Assembly: GCF_900104595.1 (NCBI RefSeq)
Contig: NZ_FNVY01000002.1
Coordinates: forward strand, 62,001 to 126,000
Direction of reading: 5' to 3'
Length of the DNA stretch: 64,000 bases
DNA from: Enterococcus timonensis
Lineage (GTDB): Bacteria > Bacillota > Bacilli > Lactobacillales > Enterococcaceae
Shown here: positions 15,890-24,395 of the stretch, piece after piece
How the letters are laid out: every line of letters starts with the position of its first letter
Position numbering within the stretch: the first letter of the stretch is position 1
Notes under the pieces: model-generated
Told to the model about the DNA's origin: nothing
Database searches by the model: none
Seen by the model: the letters and a program-made list of their open reading frames with translations, nothing else
Program-made: the position numbers and the translations under genes

Positions 15890-17236
15890 TTATAACGTTA
15901 TTTTTTCCGGATAATAGCGGCGTAGGAATAAGGCGATGAAAAATCCTAAAAGGGCGACAGGAAGCCAGGAAAGTCCGAGGGAAAAAAGTGGTAAATGTTG
16001 GGCGAAGGCTAATAAAAAGCGCACCGGTTGGAAATTTTTGGCAGCAGGTGGTAAGGCATTGAGTCCTTCAAAAATGGCGGCTAAAAAAGTCGCGATCGTC
16101 GTAAGTTGATAAACAATTTTAGCATGATGAAATAATTGACTCGTTAAGACAAGTAAAATTAAAGTGATGGCGAGCGGATAAACAAATTGGAGGACTGGCA
16201 CGGCGGCATTAATAATTTGAGTGAGGCCGACATTAGCAAAAATCGCTGGTAAAATGGTGACAACGACTAACCATTTTTTAAATGAAATTTTAGGATACAT
16301 TTCAGAAAAAGTTTCGGAAAAGGCGGTGAGTAAACCAATCGCCGTTTTAAAACAGGCGAGAATGACTAGAAGAGCTAAAATAATTTTGCCGAAGCTACCA
16401 AAATAATAATCAGCAATTTGCGTCAGGGCGATGCCGCCATTTTCAGAAGGGGCGAATTGCCCGAGACTCATAGTGCCCATCAGCGAAAGACAAGTATAAA
16501 TAATTCCCATCACCACCAGAGCCACAAGCCCGGATTTAATAGTCGCTTTCGTGAGGCTGCTCGTTTTTTTGACGCCCATTTGCTGCAAACTAGTGACAAT
16601 AATAATACCAAAAGCCAAACTAGCCAAAGCATCCAACGTGTTATAGCCTTCTTTAAGCCCGGTGATCAGGGCGTTACTAGTGTAAGGCGGAATCGGAGCG
16701 GCAGAAAAATCTCCTAACGGACGTAAAAAAGCGATAAGAATTAAACTAAATAATAAAATTAAAAAAATCGGATTAAGAAATTTTCCAACATAATCTAAAA
16801 TCTTGGCCGGTCGAACAGCTAAAAGAGCGGCGACTAAGAAAAAAATAAGCGAAAAAAATAGTAAAGCAGTACTAGTCATAGCGCTTGGCAAAAAAGGTTT
16901 TAAGGCAATTTCAAAAGAAGTGGAAGCAAGGCGGGGCAAAGCAAAGAAAGGACCAATGACTAAATAAAGAATAGTTGTAAAAAAAAGTCCGTATTTAACA
17001 GAAACGCGCTGGGAAACTTCTAAAATTCCTTTTTGACCAGAAACGCTAATGGCTAAGATGCCTAAAAAAGGAAGACCGATACCAGTAATTAAAAATCCGA
17101 GATTTGCCCACCAAACTTGGGATCCAGCATTTTGACCAAGATTTAAGGGGAAAATTAAATTCCCAGCTCCAAAAAATAATCCAAAGAGCAGTGAACCGAC
17201 AAATGCATAATCTTTTAACGCTAATTTTTTTTCCAT
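15890..17236 (-). CDS. brnQ: Branched-chain amino acid:cation symporter BrnQ
   Basis: A Leu/Ile/Val uptake carrier of the LIVCS family, 448 residues with about twelve membrane helices. The ATG at 17236 sits six bases after GGAG and is preferred to an in-frame GTG two codons upstream. Family features near the N-terminus are GSLLFGLFFGAGNLIFP (about 13-29) and QNAGSQVWWAN. A minus-strand promoter TTGTGC-17-TACACT is plausible around 17343-17371. The gene stands next to the Mga-like regulator but is separated from it by that regulator's promoter. Confidence 0.93.
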   Translation of the reverse strand: MEKKLALKDYAFVGSLLFGLFFGAGNLIFPLNLGQNAGSQVWWANLGFLITGIGLPFLGILAISVSGQKGILEVSQRVSVKYGLFFTTILYLVIGPFFALPRLASTSFEIALKPFLPSAMTSTALLFFSLIFFLVAALLAVRPAKILDYVGKFLNPIFLILLFSLILIAFLRPLGDFSAAPIPPYTSNALITGLKEGYNTLDALASLAFGIIIVTSLQQMGVKKTSSLTKATIKSGLVALVVMGIIYTCLSLMGTMSLGQFAPSENGGIALTQIADYYFGSFGKIILALLVILACFKTAIGLLTAFSETFSEMYPKISFKKWLVVVTILPAIFANVGLTQIINAAVPVLQFVYPLAITLILLVLTSQLFHHAKIVYQLTTIATFLAAIFEGLNALPPAAKNFQPVRFLLAFAQHLPLFSLGLSWLPVALLGFFIALFLRRYYPEKITL

Positions 17237-17423
17237 AAACACTCCTTCAAGTCATAGCTAAGCTAAATTATTGCTGAAAAATTTATTATTTCCAGCAAGA
17301 GCTTAGAGGTTGATGTTGTAATTTTTTGTTATTTTAAGTGTAGCGCGAATTTTTCTAAAGCACAATTTAAAATGAAGACAAAGGAGCGTTGTCGTAATTT
17401 ATACATTTTTTTAATAGAAATTA

Positions 17424-17432
17424 TGTTAAAAT
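17424..17432 (+). promoter_or_regulatory. Extended -10 promoter of the Rgg/PlcR-type gene
   Basis: TGTTAAAAT at 17424-17432 matches TGn-TAAAAT, 26 bp before the start codon. Confidence 0.5.
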
Positions 17433-17457
17433 GTATGTAGATGAAAAAAAGGAATGA

Positions 17458-18324
17458 ATGAAGATGGATATCGCTAAATTTGTGGCTGCCCGAAAAGCTT
17501 TAGGACTGTCGCAACAAGAACTCGCTAAAGGAATTTGTACGCAAGCGACGATTAGTCGTTTTGAAAAAAATGGGCAAGTGCCTTCAGTTAAAATTTTAAC
17601 AAAATTATGCCAAAAAGTCGGCCTCGGCTTAGAAGAATTATTTCCCCAAGTCGCCGGTTCCGGTTCAGCGGTAGAAAAAAAGATGGAAGAAATTGAATTT
17701 TCCTTAATCATCACTCAATACCACGAAGCGTACCAAAACTTATTGACTATTGATTTTGGTAATTTAACCGAAGAACAGCAGCTGCGCTTTTTGTATTTGC
17801 GGGGCTTTTTAACTTTATTTTTAGGGATGGAGCCGACTGATGCGCTTTTTGATTTTAATCAAATTCTTGTCAGCACTAAAGCTTCGGAAAATAATTTGTT
17901 CACTATGTTAAGTTACACGGGATCAGGTTTGGTTTTTGTGGCGCTTGGCGATGTGGATAAGGCGGAATTTTATTTTGAAAAAGTTTTTGCTGAAATCCAA
18001 AGTTTTTCTCCTCAAAATAATCTCGATTTGTGGCGGGCACTAACGGTGTTATTTTTCAGTGGGAAATTTTACGCCGATCAAAAAGCTATTAGCCCAAGTA
18101 ATGCTCTTTTGCGCCATGGACTCAGCATTTGTCGGAGTCATCATGTGACATATTATGTGGCGCGGATTTTTTTGCAGCTAGCTTTAAATGCGATTACTGA
18201 AGGGGAAAGTTTGGAAAAAATTCGCGAATATTTGCAAGATGCCCAAAGTTTTTCCAAATTTAATAATAATTTAGTCGAATTGGAAATTTTAGCCGAATTA
18301 CAAGAAAAATATCATTTTTGCTAA
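17458..18324 (+). CDS. Rgg/PlcR-type transcriptional regulator (HTH plus TPR-like domain)
   Basis: A 288-residue regulator. Residues 5-60 are an XRE helix-turn-helix (ARKALGLSQQELAKGICTQA then TISRFEKNGQVPS). The rest is helical and TPR-like, with repeated aromatic/leucine patterns such as FYFEKVFAEIQ. This is the layout of Rgg, PlcR and ComR, where short peptides bind the C-terminal domain. I did not find a convincing peptide pheromone gene beside it. The ATG at 17458 or a second ATG at 17464 could start translation. Targets are unknown; brnQ, transcribed the other way, is the upstream neighbour. Confidence 0.85.
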   Translation: MKMDIAKFVAARKALGLSQQELAKGICTQATISRFEKNGQVPSVKILTKLCQKVGLGLEELFPQVAGSGSAVEKKMEEIEFSLIITQYHEAYQNLLTIDFGNLTEEQQLRFLYLRGFLTLFLGMEPTDALFDFNQILVSTKASENNLFTMLSYTGSGLVFVALGDVDKAEFYFEKVFAEIQSFSPQNNLDLWRALTVLFFSGKFYADQKAISPSNALLRHGLSICRSHHVTYYVARIFLQLALNAITEGESLEKIREYLQDAQSFSKFNNNLVELEILAELQEKYHFC

Positions 18325-18372
18325 GTAGCGCGTTAGTTACTGGCGTGTTAAAATAAGGGCGAGGTGTAAACA

Positions 18373-18780
18373 ATGGAAAAAATTAAAATTTCAACCCAGT
18401 TCTTTTTAGTCGAAGGCGGCTGTAACGCTTGTGGCATGATTAATTGCGCTACTTACACATTGCATTTTGAAGATGGGAAAGAAGCGATGACTGATCAACT
18501 TGATCCTGTGCATTTGAGCCAAAGTATCGCTATTAAAGACGGCTGGCGCGAACATGTTGAGTCGGTGGGAATCGGCGAAGATGCGTTTTTTTTGAAAAAG
18601 GAAAAAAATGCTGTAGAAATTAGTGAAGATAGCTTTAAAACAACTTTTAAAAAATTTGACGGCACGCGTTTAGCGATTGCTAAAAAGGAATGCGAACTTG
18701 CTGAAGTGATGGATCAAACCAATACTTTATTGGTGGACTTTTTTGAGTTGCCAGCTTATGAATTTGAACTGATGGACTAA
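18373..18780 (+). CDS. Hypothetical protein with a C-x2-C-x4-C motif
   Basis: A 135-residue protein that I do not recognise. It starts at ATG 18373 behind GAGGTG, with an extended -10 (TGTTAAAAT, ending at 18354) just upstream, so it seems well expressed. Near the N-terminus it has Cys17, Cys20 and Cys25 (GGCNACGMINCATY), which could bind a metal or be redox active. The remainder is acidic and mixed alpha/beta with no membrane segment. It ends in its own terminator and is monocistronic. Confidence 0.7.
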   Translation: MEKIKISTQFFLVEGGCNACGMINCATYTLHFEDGKEAMTDQLDPVHLSQSIAIKDGWREHVESVGIGEDAFFLKKEKNAVEISEDSFKTTFKKFDGTRLAIAKKECELAEVMDQTNTLLVDFFELPAYEFELMD

Positions 18781-18790
18781 ACTAAATAAT

Positions 18791-18824
18791 AAAACGTGGT
18801 GACCATATGTCGCCACGTTTTTTT
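18791..18824 (+). terminator. Terminator after the Cys-motif protein
   Basis: AAACGTGG.GAC pairs with GTC.CCACGTTT around CATAT, and T7 follows. Confidence 0.9.
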
Positions 18825-18881
18825 GCCAGTTGGCTTTATTTTTTATGCTTAATAAGCATAGATTTCTGATTGAATGGGCAT

Positions 18882-18910
18882 TTGAACTTAAGGTAAGTCC
18901 GGAGTAGAAT
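18882..18910 (+). promoter_or_regulatory. Promoter of the DUF3737-malY operon
   Basis: TTGAAC (18882-18887), a 17-bp spacer, and TAGAAT (18905-18910), 39 bp before the first gene. Confidence 0.6.
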
Positions 18911-18948
18911 GAAAAGATAACAAAAGCCAAACGATAGAAGGTTAATAC

Positions 18949-19827
18949 ATGCAAGAAATCAGGCAACACATTCAAGAAATCAACCAAGAAGTGCTAACTG
19001 GTGAACGGGCGCTTTTTAAAATACACGATGCAAAAATTTTCGATTCCGTATTTCAAGACGGTGAGTCGCCTTTAAAAGAAAGTCGCAATCTCACGCTAGA
19101 AAATGATATTTTTCGCTGGAAATATCCTTTATGGTATAGCGAAAATATTACCGGAGAAAATCTCACTATGACAGAAACCGCTCGCTCAGGAATTTGGTAT
19201 ACTAAAAATATTACGATTAAAAATTCTTTATTGCAGGCACCCAAAATTTTCCGGCGGGCTGAAAAAATTCATTTGGAAAATGTCCAACTGACTAACGCCC
19301 AAGAAACCTTGTGGAATTGTTCAGAGATTACTTTAAATCACGTGACAGCGGTGGGTGATTATTTTGGCATGAATAGTAAAAAAATAAAAATTGCTGATTT
19401 CAATCTTTCTGGAAATTATGCTTTTGACGGCGCAAGGGATCTGGAAATTAAAAATGCCCATCTCAACACCAAGGACGCTTTTTGGAATTGTCAGCGCGTG
19501 GTAGTTCGCGATTCAATTATTGTGGGGGAATATCTCGGCTGGAATTCAGAAGATATTACTTTTATCAATTGTACGATTGAGAGCAATCAAGGATTATGCT
19601 ATATGAAAAATGTCACCCTCATTAATTGTCAGCTGCTCCATACGGATTTGGCATTTGAGTATTCCACCGTCGATGCGCAAATTACCACCGAAATTCTTAG
19701 CGTAAAAAATCCGATTAGTGGGACCATTTCAGCGCAAGGCATTGGCGAAATTATTTTTGATGATCCAACGATTGAAAAAAATGCGACAAAAATCATTTGT
19801 CAGGAGGAAATATCTGATGTCATTTAA
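18949..19827 (+). CDS. DUF3737 family protein (beta-helix)
   Basis: A 292-residue protein of the DUF3737 family, recognised by the opening (ERALFKIHDAKIFDSVFQDG) and the core SRNLTLENDIFRWKYPLWYS. The sequence is a run of short beta-strand repeats with regularly spaced Asn, as in right-handed parallel beta-helices. It has no signal peptide. The function of the family is not established. Its 3' end overlaps the start of the next gene by 11 bp, so it is translationally coupled to a C-S lyase. The ATG at 18949 follows GAAGG. Confidence 0.85.
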   Translation: MQEIRQHIQEINQEVLTGERALFKIHDAKIFDSVFQDGESPLKESRNLTLENDIFRWKYPLWYSENITGENLTMTETARSGIWYTKNITIKNSLLQAPKIFRRAEKIHLENVQLTNAQETLWNCSEITLNHVTAVGDYFGMNSKKIKIADFNLSGNYAFDGARDLEIKNAHLNTKDAFWNCQRVVVRDSIIVGEYLGWNSEDITFINCTIESNQGLCYMKNVTLINCQLLHTDLAFEYSTVDAQITTEILSVKNPISGTISAQGIGEIIFDDPTIEKNATKIICQEEISDVI

Positions 19828-20989
19828 TTTCGATGAAAAAATTGATCGCCGTAAGACCCATTCAGTAAAATGGTCCGGTGGGGAAAATGAATTACCTATG
19901 TGGGTAGCGGATATGGATTTTGCCGTAGCGCCGGCAATTCAAAACGTACTAGAAAAAAGAGTCAGCCAACGCATTTTTGGCTATAATATTATTCCGGAAA
20001 CTTGGAACGAAAGCTATGTTAATTGGTGGGAGACACGCCATAATTTGCCGCTTCAAAAAGAATGGATTTTATTTTGTGCCGGCGTAATTCCAGCGATTTC
20101 TTCTGTCGTTCGGAAAATGACGATGCCGGGCGACAATGTGGTAGTCTTAACGCCAGTCTATAATATTTTTTACAATTCGATTGTCAACAATCAGCGCCAC
20201 GTCCTCGCCAGTCCCTTAACTTATCAAGAAGAAAATTATACAATTGATTTTGCGGATTTGGCAGAAAAATTAGCTCGACCCGAAACGACTTTGATGATTT
20301 TTTGTAATCCCCACAATCCCATCGGACATATTTGGGATAGCGCCACGCTTAAAAAAGTTGGCGACTTGTGTCTGAAAAACCATGTCTTACTCCTGAGTGA
20401 TGAAATTCATTGCGACTTAGCTCATCTTGGCAAAAGTTATACGCCAATGCTTTCTGTTAGTGAAGAAATTGCCCAAAATACGATTATGTGCGTTTCACCA
20501 ACGAAAACATTTAATTTGGCTGGGTTGCAAACGTCGGCGATTATTATTCCTAATGAAAAAATTCGCGCCCGGGTCAATCGGGGAATTAATACCGATGAAG
20601 TGGCTGAGCCAAATAGTTTTGCCATTCAAGCGGCGATGGCGGCTTTTAACGAAGGGGGACCTTGGTTAGACGAGCTGACGGTCTATTTAGAAAACAATAA
20701 AAATCTACTGAAAAAAACTTTGACCGAAAAAATTCCAGAAATTAAAATCATCCCCGCCGATGCGACTTATTTAGCTTGGTTAGATTGCTCGGCAATAACG
20801 AGTCATACGGAAAAATTATGTGCAATCTTACTAGAAAAAACCGGGTTGCGATTGGCGGCAGGTTCTGTTTATGAAGGTAACGGCGCCAAATTTATTCGGT
20901 GGAACTACGCTTGTCCGCAATCTGATTTAAAAGATGGCTTGGATCGCTTTATCACTGGCGTAAAAATTTTTAAAGATCAACTAGCCTAA
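19817..20989 (+). CDS. patB: MalY/PatB-type PLP-dependent cystathionine beta-lyase (aminotransferase fold)
   Basis: A 390-residue fold-type I PLP enzyme of the MalY/PatB group. These enzymes cleave C-S bonds in cystathionine or cysteine. The ATG at 19817 is nine bases after AGGAGG and overlaps the upstream gene. The PLP lysine is Lys230 in SPTKTFNLAGLQ. Other family features are LPMWVADMDF (26-35), NPHNPIG (164-170) and SDEIHCDL (194-201). The DUF3737 partner in the operon suggests a joint role in sulfur amino acid or related metabolism; that link is inference. Confidence 0.9.
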   Translation: MSFNFDEKIDRRKTHSVKWSGGENELPMWVADMDFAVAPAIQNVLEKRVSQRIFGYNIIPETWNESYVNWWETRHNLPLQKEWILFCAGVIPAISSVVRKMTMPGDNVVVLTPVYNIFYNSIVNNQRHVLASPLTYQEENYTIDFADLAEKLARPETTLMIFCNPHNPIGHIWDSATLKKVGDLCLKNHVLLLSDEIHCDLAHLGKSYTPMLSVSEEIAQNTIMCVSPTKTFNLAGLQTSAIIIPNEKIRARVNRGINTDEVAEPNSFAIQAAMAAFNEGGPWLDELTVYLENNKNLLKKTLTEKIPEIKIIPADATYLAWLDCSAITSHTEKLCAILLEKTGLRLAAGSVYEGNGAKFIRWNYACPQSDLKDGLDRFITGVKIFKDQLA

Positions 20990-21075
20990 GTTTTTTTTGA
21001 AAAAAATCACTATATCGGCGATGAATGTTCCATATTTTATTGTAAAAAAATTTCCCGCAACAAAAATTATCGCCA

Positions 21076-21088
21076 AAATCCGAACATT
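21076..21088 (+). promoter_or_regulatory. PurBox (PurR binding site)
   Basis: AAATCCGAACATT at 21076-21088 matches the lactococcal PurBox AWWWCCGAACWWT at all 13 positions. Its centre is about 77 bp upstream of the transcription start expected for the purine permease promoter. That is close to the position from which PurR activates pur genes in lactococci. A weaker inverted copy (AATGTTCCATATT, 11 of 13) lies near 21023-21035. Confidence 0.65.
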
Positions 21089-21124
21089 AAAGTAGACCTG
21101 AGTCATTTCAAGTCTACTTTTTAT
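21089..21124 (+). terminator. Terminator after patB
   Basis: AAAGTAGAC..TGA pairs with TCA..GTCTACTTT, and TTTTAT follows. It sits between the PurBox and the permease promoter. Confidence 0.75.
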
Positions 21125-21152
21125 TTACAGAAAATTTTTTCTAAGGTATCCT
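21124..21152 (+). promoter_or_regulatory. Promoter of the purine permease
   Basis: TTTACA (21124-21129) and TATCCT (21147-21152) with a 17-bp spacer. The poor -10 would suit a promoter that needs PurR activation. Confidence 0.45.
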
Positions 21153-21191
21153 TAAACGCGGCAAAAAAATTGATTTTTGGAGGAATTTTTT

Positions 21192-22505
21192 TTGAAAGAG
21201 AAATTATTAACTTATTTTGAAGTAAAAAAATTAAATACCACCGTCCGACGAGAAGTGTTGGCAGGTTTTACGACTTTTATTTCCATGGCTTATATTTTAT
21301 TTGTTAATCCTTCTGTGCTGGGCGCTTCAGGCATGGATACCGGCGCAGTATTTACAGCGACGGCTTTGGCTTCAGCTATTGGCTGTATTTTGATGGGCAT
21401 CTTGGCGCGCCTGCCGATCGCCACCGCTCCTGCGCTAGGAATTAATGCCTTTTTTTCTTATTCCGTTTGTATCGGGATGGGCGTTTCTTGGCAGACGGCC
21501 TTAGCTGCGGTTTTTGTCGCTTCATTGATTTTTATTTTAATTACCGTTTTTAAATTACGAGAAATGATTATCGATGCCATCCCCCGCGACTTAAAATTTG
21601 CCATTTCGGGTGGGATTGGTTTATTTATTGCCTTTTTAGGACTTAGTGAAGGCGGGCTGATTGTTAATAATGATTCAACTCTTGTGGGTCTCGGTTCTTT
21701 CACGCAAAATAATACTTGGTTAACCGTTTTTGGTTTGTTAATTACAGCAATTTTAGTCGTGCGCCGAGTACCAGGTGGCATTTTTGTCGGCATGTTAGCA
21801 ACGACCACGTTAGGTATTTTGACTGGCGTTATTGCGCTCCCTAGTGCAATTGTTTCTTCGGTTCCTAGTTTGGCACCCACTTTTATGGTGGCGGTCAATC
21901 ATGTGAAAGATATTAATTCTTTACAAATGTGGGTCGTCGTTCTGACCTTTTTACTAGTAACTTTTTTTGACACCGCCGGCACGTTAGTCGGTCTCGGTAA
22001 TCAAGCAGGCTTAATGAAAGATAATAAAATGCCTCGTGTTGGAAAAGCTTTGGCTGCTGATTCAACGGCGATGTTAGCAGGTTCCCTTTTAGGAACTTCA
22101 CCGGTAGGCGCTTATGTGGAATCTTCAGCCGGAATTGCTGTTGGTGGACGTTCAGGAATTACCGCCATAACTACTGGATTATTTTTTGTTTTAAGTTTAT
22201 TTTTCTCTCCATTATTATCAGTCGTCACTTCGCAAGTTACAGCACCTGCTTTAATTATCGTCGGTGTCTTAATGGCTCAATCTCTTAAAGAAATTAAATG
22301 GAATCAACTAGAAATTGCCATTCCGTCATTTTTAATTTTAATCGGCATGCCGCTCACCTATAGTATTTCAGATGGTATTGCCCTCGGATTTATTTTTTAT
22401 CCAGTGACCATGCTAGCGGCCAAACGCGGTAGGGAAGTTTCACCAATTATGTACATTTTATTTTTTGTTTTTATCGGTTTTATGTGGATCTTAAATGTCA
22501 AATAA
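21192..22505 (+). CDS. NCS2/AzgA-family purine permease (hypoxanthine/guanine/adenine)
   Basis: A 437-residue nucleobase importer of the AzgA/PbuG branch. The TTG at 21192 lies eight bases after GGAGG. It has about twelve membrane helices. Family features are NTTVRREVLAGFTTFISMAY near the N-terminus, the NPSVLGASGMD loop, APALGINAFFSYSVC, and LVTFFDTAGTLVGLGNQAG in the second repeat. The perfect PurBox upstream supports purine transport and PurR control. The exact base taken up cannot be read from the sequence. Confidence 0.9.
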   Translation: MKEKLLTYFEVKKLNTTVRREVLAGFTTFISMAYILFVNPSVLGASGMDTGAVFTATALASAIGCILMGILARLPIATAPALGINAFFSYSVCIGMGVSWQTALAAVFVASLIFILITVFKLREMIIDAIPRDLKFAISGGIGLFIAFLGLSEGGLIVNNDSTLVGLGSFTQNNTWLTVFGLLITAILVVRRVPGGIFVGMLATTTLGILTGVIALPSAIVSSVPSLAPTFMVAVNHVKDINSLQMWVVVLTFLLVTFFDTAGTLVGLGNQAGLMKDNKMPRVGKALAADSTAMLAGSLLGTSPVGAYVESSAGIAVGGRSGITAITTGLFFVLSLFFSPLLSVVTSQVTAPALIIVGVLMAQSLKEIKWNQLEIAIPSFLILIGMPLTYSISDGIALGFIFYPVTMLAAKRGREVSPIMYILFFVFIGFMWILNVK

Positions 22506-22544
22506 AAAAACGCGGGGCTGTTTATTGCAGCGCCGCGTTTTTTT
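22504..22544. terminator. Bidirectional terminator between the purine permease and recQ
   Basis: AAACGCGG.GCTG pairs with CAGC.CCGCGTTT, with A and T tracts on both sides. The recQ stop codon lies inside the stem-loop. Confidence 0.9.
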
Positions 22545-24285
22545 GTTGAATCACTTCTAAAAATACTTGTCCGTATTTGTCCCGTTTACTTTCGCCGATA
22601 CCTTTAATATCCAGTAAATCGTCTAAAGTTTTTGGCATTACCGTACACATTTCTTTTAACGTTTGGTCAGAAAAAATAACAAACGGGGGCACATGTTGTT
22701 CTTCGGCTAATTGACGACGCAAACTTCTTAATTCTTCGAACAAGTCGCCATCGACTTCCAGACTTACTTTTTTCACCGTAGCAGCCATTTTCCGGAAAAC
22801 TTTTTCTTGGCCGGTTAAGACCAATAAGCCACGGGGGGTAATATTTAAAACTGGATATTGACCACCAACGGCTTGTAAAAATCCGGCAGCGACTAAATAA
22901 TCAATCGTTTCACTAACTGATTTTTGACTCTGGTCTTTTAAAATTCCAAAAGTCGACAGCTGATCAAAATGCAAATCTTTTATTTTTTGAACTCGGGAGC
23001 CCGTTAAAACTTGGGCGACTAATACTTTGCCGAAGCGCTGATTCATTCTTTTGACACAAGATAAAATCTTTTGCGTCTCCAAAGTAATCTCTTGTTGCTC
23101 CCGATTATCTAGACAGTTGGAACATTTGCCACAAGAGGCCGTCACTTCGCCAAAATATTTTAAAATAAATTGTGGCAAGCAGTCTTCCGTATTGGCATAG
23201 GTGGTCATTTCTTGTAATTTCAAGAAAGCTTGCTGTTTATTTTTTTCGTCCATTTCATTTTGCTGAATAAAAAAATGTTGAATTTGGACATCGCGTAATT
23301 TAAAAAGCAAAATCACATCACTATCTAAACCGTCGCGTCCGGCTCTGCCGGCTTCTTGGTAATAAGCTTCCAGCGTTCCCGGCACTTGGGCGTGAATCAC
23401 AAAGCGAACGTTGGATTTATCAATCCCCATCCCAAATGCATTGGTGGCCACCATCACCGGCGTTCGATCATACAAAAAATCTTCTTGATTATTTTGCCGT
23501 TCGCTAGCGGAAAGTCCGGCGTGATATTTTGTTGCAATAATTTTTTTGTGAGTTAATAACGAATAAATCCGCTCGACTTCTTTTCTAGTAGAAGCATAAA
23601 TAATCCCGGAATTGGTAGGATTTATTTTTAAATAATCTAATAAAAAACGGTCGCTGTCTTGATTTTTAACAACTTGAAAAGCAAGATTCGGGCGAGAAAA
23701 ATCTGTCTGCACTTTTTTTGAAATCTCTAAGCGCTGCATAATATCTTTAGCGACTTTCGGTGTAGCCGTAGCGGTTAAAGCCATAATCGTCGGCTGACTA
23801 GGTAATTTTTTAATAATTTCGGTGACGGTTAAATAACTCGGACGAAAATCGTGGCCCCACTGCGAAATACAATGAGCTTCATCAATAGCCACCAGATCAA
23901 TCGGCAAGCGCGACAATAAATTAAAATAACCTGAGTCCAAGCGTTCCGGGGAAACATATAAAATTTTTATCGTGCCATTTGTTAATTCAGCCAAGCGTGT
24001 TTTAATTTGTGTGGCAGTCAAAGTACTATTAATAAAAGTGGCGGCAATCCCATTTTCGTTTAAGGCGTCCACTTGATCTTTCATTAAGGAAATTAGCGGC
24101 GAAATCACCATTGTGACACCCGGAAAAAGTAAAGCAGGAATTTGGTAACAAAGAGATTTCCCACCACCTGTCGGCATAATTGCTAAGACGTTTTTTTCTT
24201 GTAAGGCCGCATCAATAATTTCTTTTTGACCACCGCGAAAATTATCATAACCAAATTTTGTTTTTAAAATTGTTTCTGGCGTCAT
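22522..24285 (-). CDS. recQ: ATP-dependent DNA helicase RecQ
   Basis: A superfamily 2 3'-5' DNA helicase, 587 residues. Motif I is AIMPTGGGKSLCYQIPAL (about 34-51) and the DEAH box is in AIDEAHCISQWGHDFRPSY (about 133-151). FGMGIDKSNVRFV and EAGRAGRDG are in the second RecA-like domain. Four cysteines in the zinc-binding domain (from EDCLPQF to CGKCSNC) are followed by a winged helix. The HRDC domain closes the protein (LDDLLDIKGIGESKRDKYG). The ATG at 24285 follows AAAGGA. An extended -10 (TGTTACAAT on the minus strand, 24319-24311) gives it its own promoter behind the pepN terminator. Confidence 0.97.
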   Translation of the reverse strand: MTPETILKTKFGYDNFRGGQKEIIDAALQEKNVLAIMPTGGGKSLCYQIPALLFPGVTMVISPLISLMKDQVDALNENGIAATFINSTLTATQIKTRLAELTNGTIKILYVSPERLDSGYFNLLSRLPIDLVAIDEAHCISQWGHDFRPSYLTVTEIIKKLPSQPTIMALTATATPKVAKDIMQRLEISKKVQTDFSRPNLAFQVVKNQDSDRFLLDYLKINPTNSGIIYASTRKEVERIYSLLTHKKIIATKYHAGLSASERQNNQEDFLYDRTPVMVATNAFGMGIDKSNVRFVIHAQVPGTLEAYYQEAGRAGRDGLDSDVILLFKLRDVQIQHFFIQQNEMDEKNKQQAFLKLQEMTTYANTEDCLPQFILKYFGEVTASCGKCSNCLDNREQQEITLETQKILSCVKRMNQRFGKVLVAQVLTGSRVQKIKDLHFDQLSTFGILKDQSQKSVSETIDYLVAAGFLQAVGGQYPVLNITPRGLLVLTGQEKVFRKMAATVKKVSLEVDGDLFEELRSLRRQLAEEQHVPPFVIFSDQTLKEMCTVMPKTLDDLLDIKGIGESKRDKYGQVFLEVIQQKNAALQ

Positions 24286-24329
24286 TTCATCCGTCCTTTC
24301 TGCTCGTATTATTGTAACAGAAAAAAGAA

Positions 24330-24382
24330 GTTAGAAAAAATAAAGCTAGAGAAAAATGATTTCATTTTTCCCTAGCTTTATT
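24330..24382 (-). terminator. Terminator after pepN
   Basis: On the minus strand AATAAAGCTAG..GAAAAATGA pairs with TCATTTTTC..CTAGCTTTATT, followed by a T run. Confidence 0.9.
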
Positions 24383-24395
24383 AAATAAACGTCTT

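Noticed and set aside
17268-17290. CodY box upstream of brnQ
   Set aside because: The best alignment to AATTTTCWGAAAATT has about 10 of 15 matches, too weak in AT-rich DNA.
21000-21176. Purine riboswitch before the purine permease
   Set aside because: The conserved aptamer segments are not present; PurBox control explains the region better.
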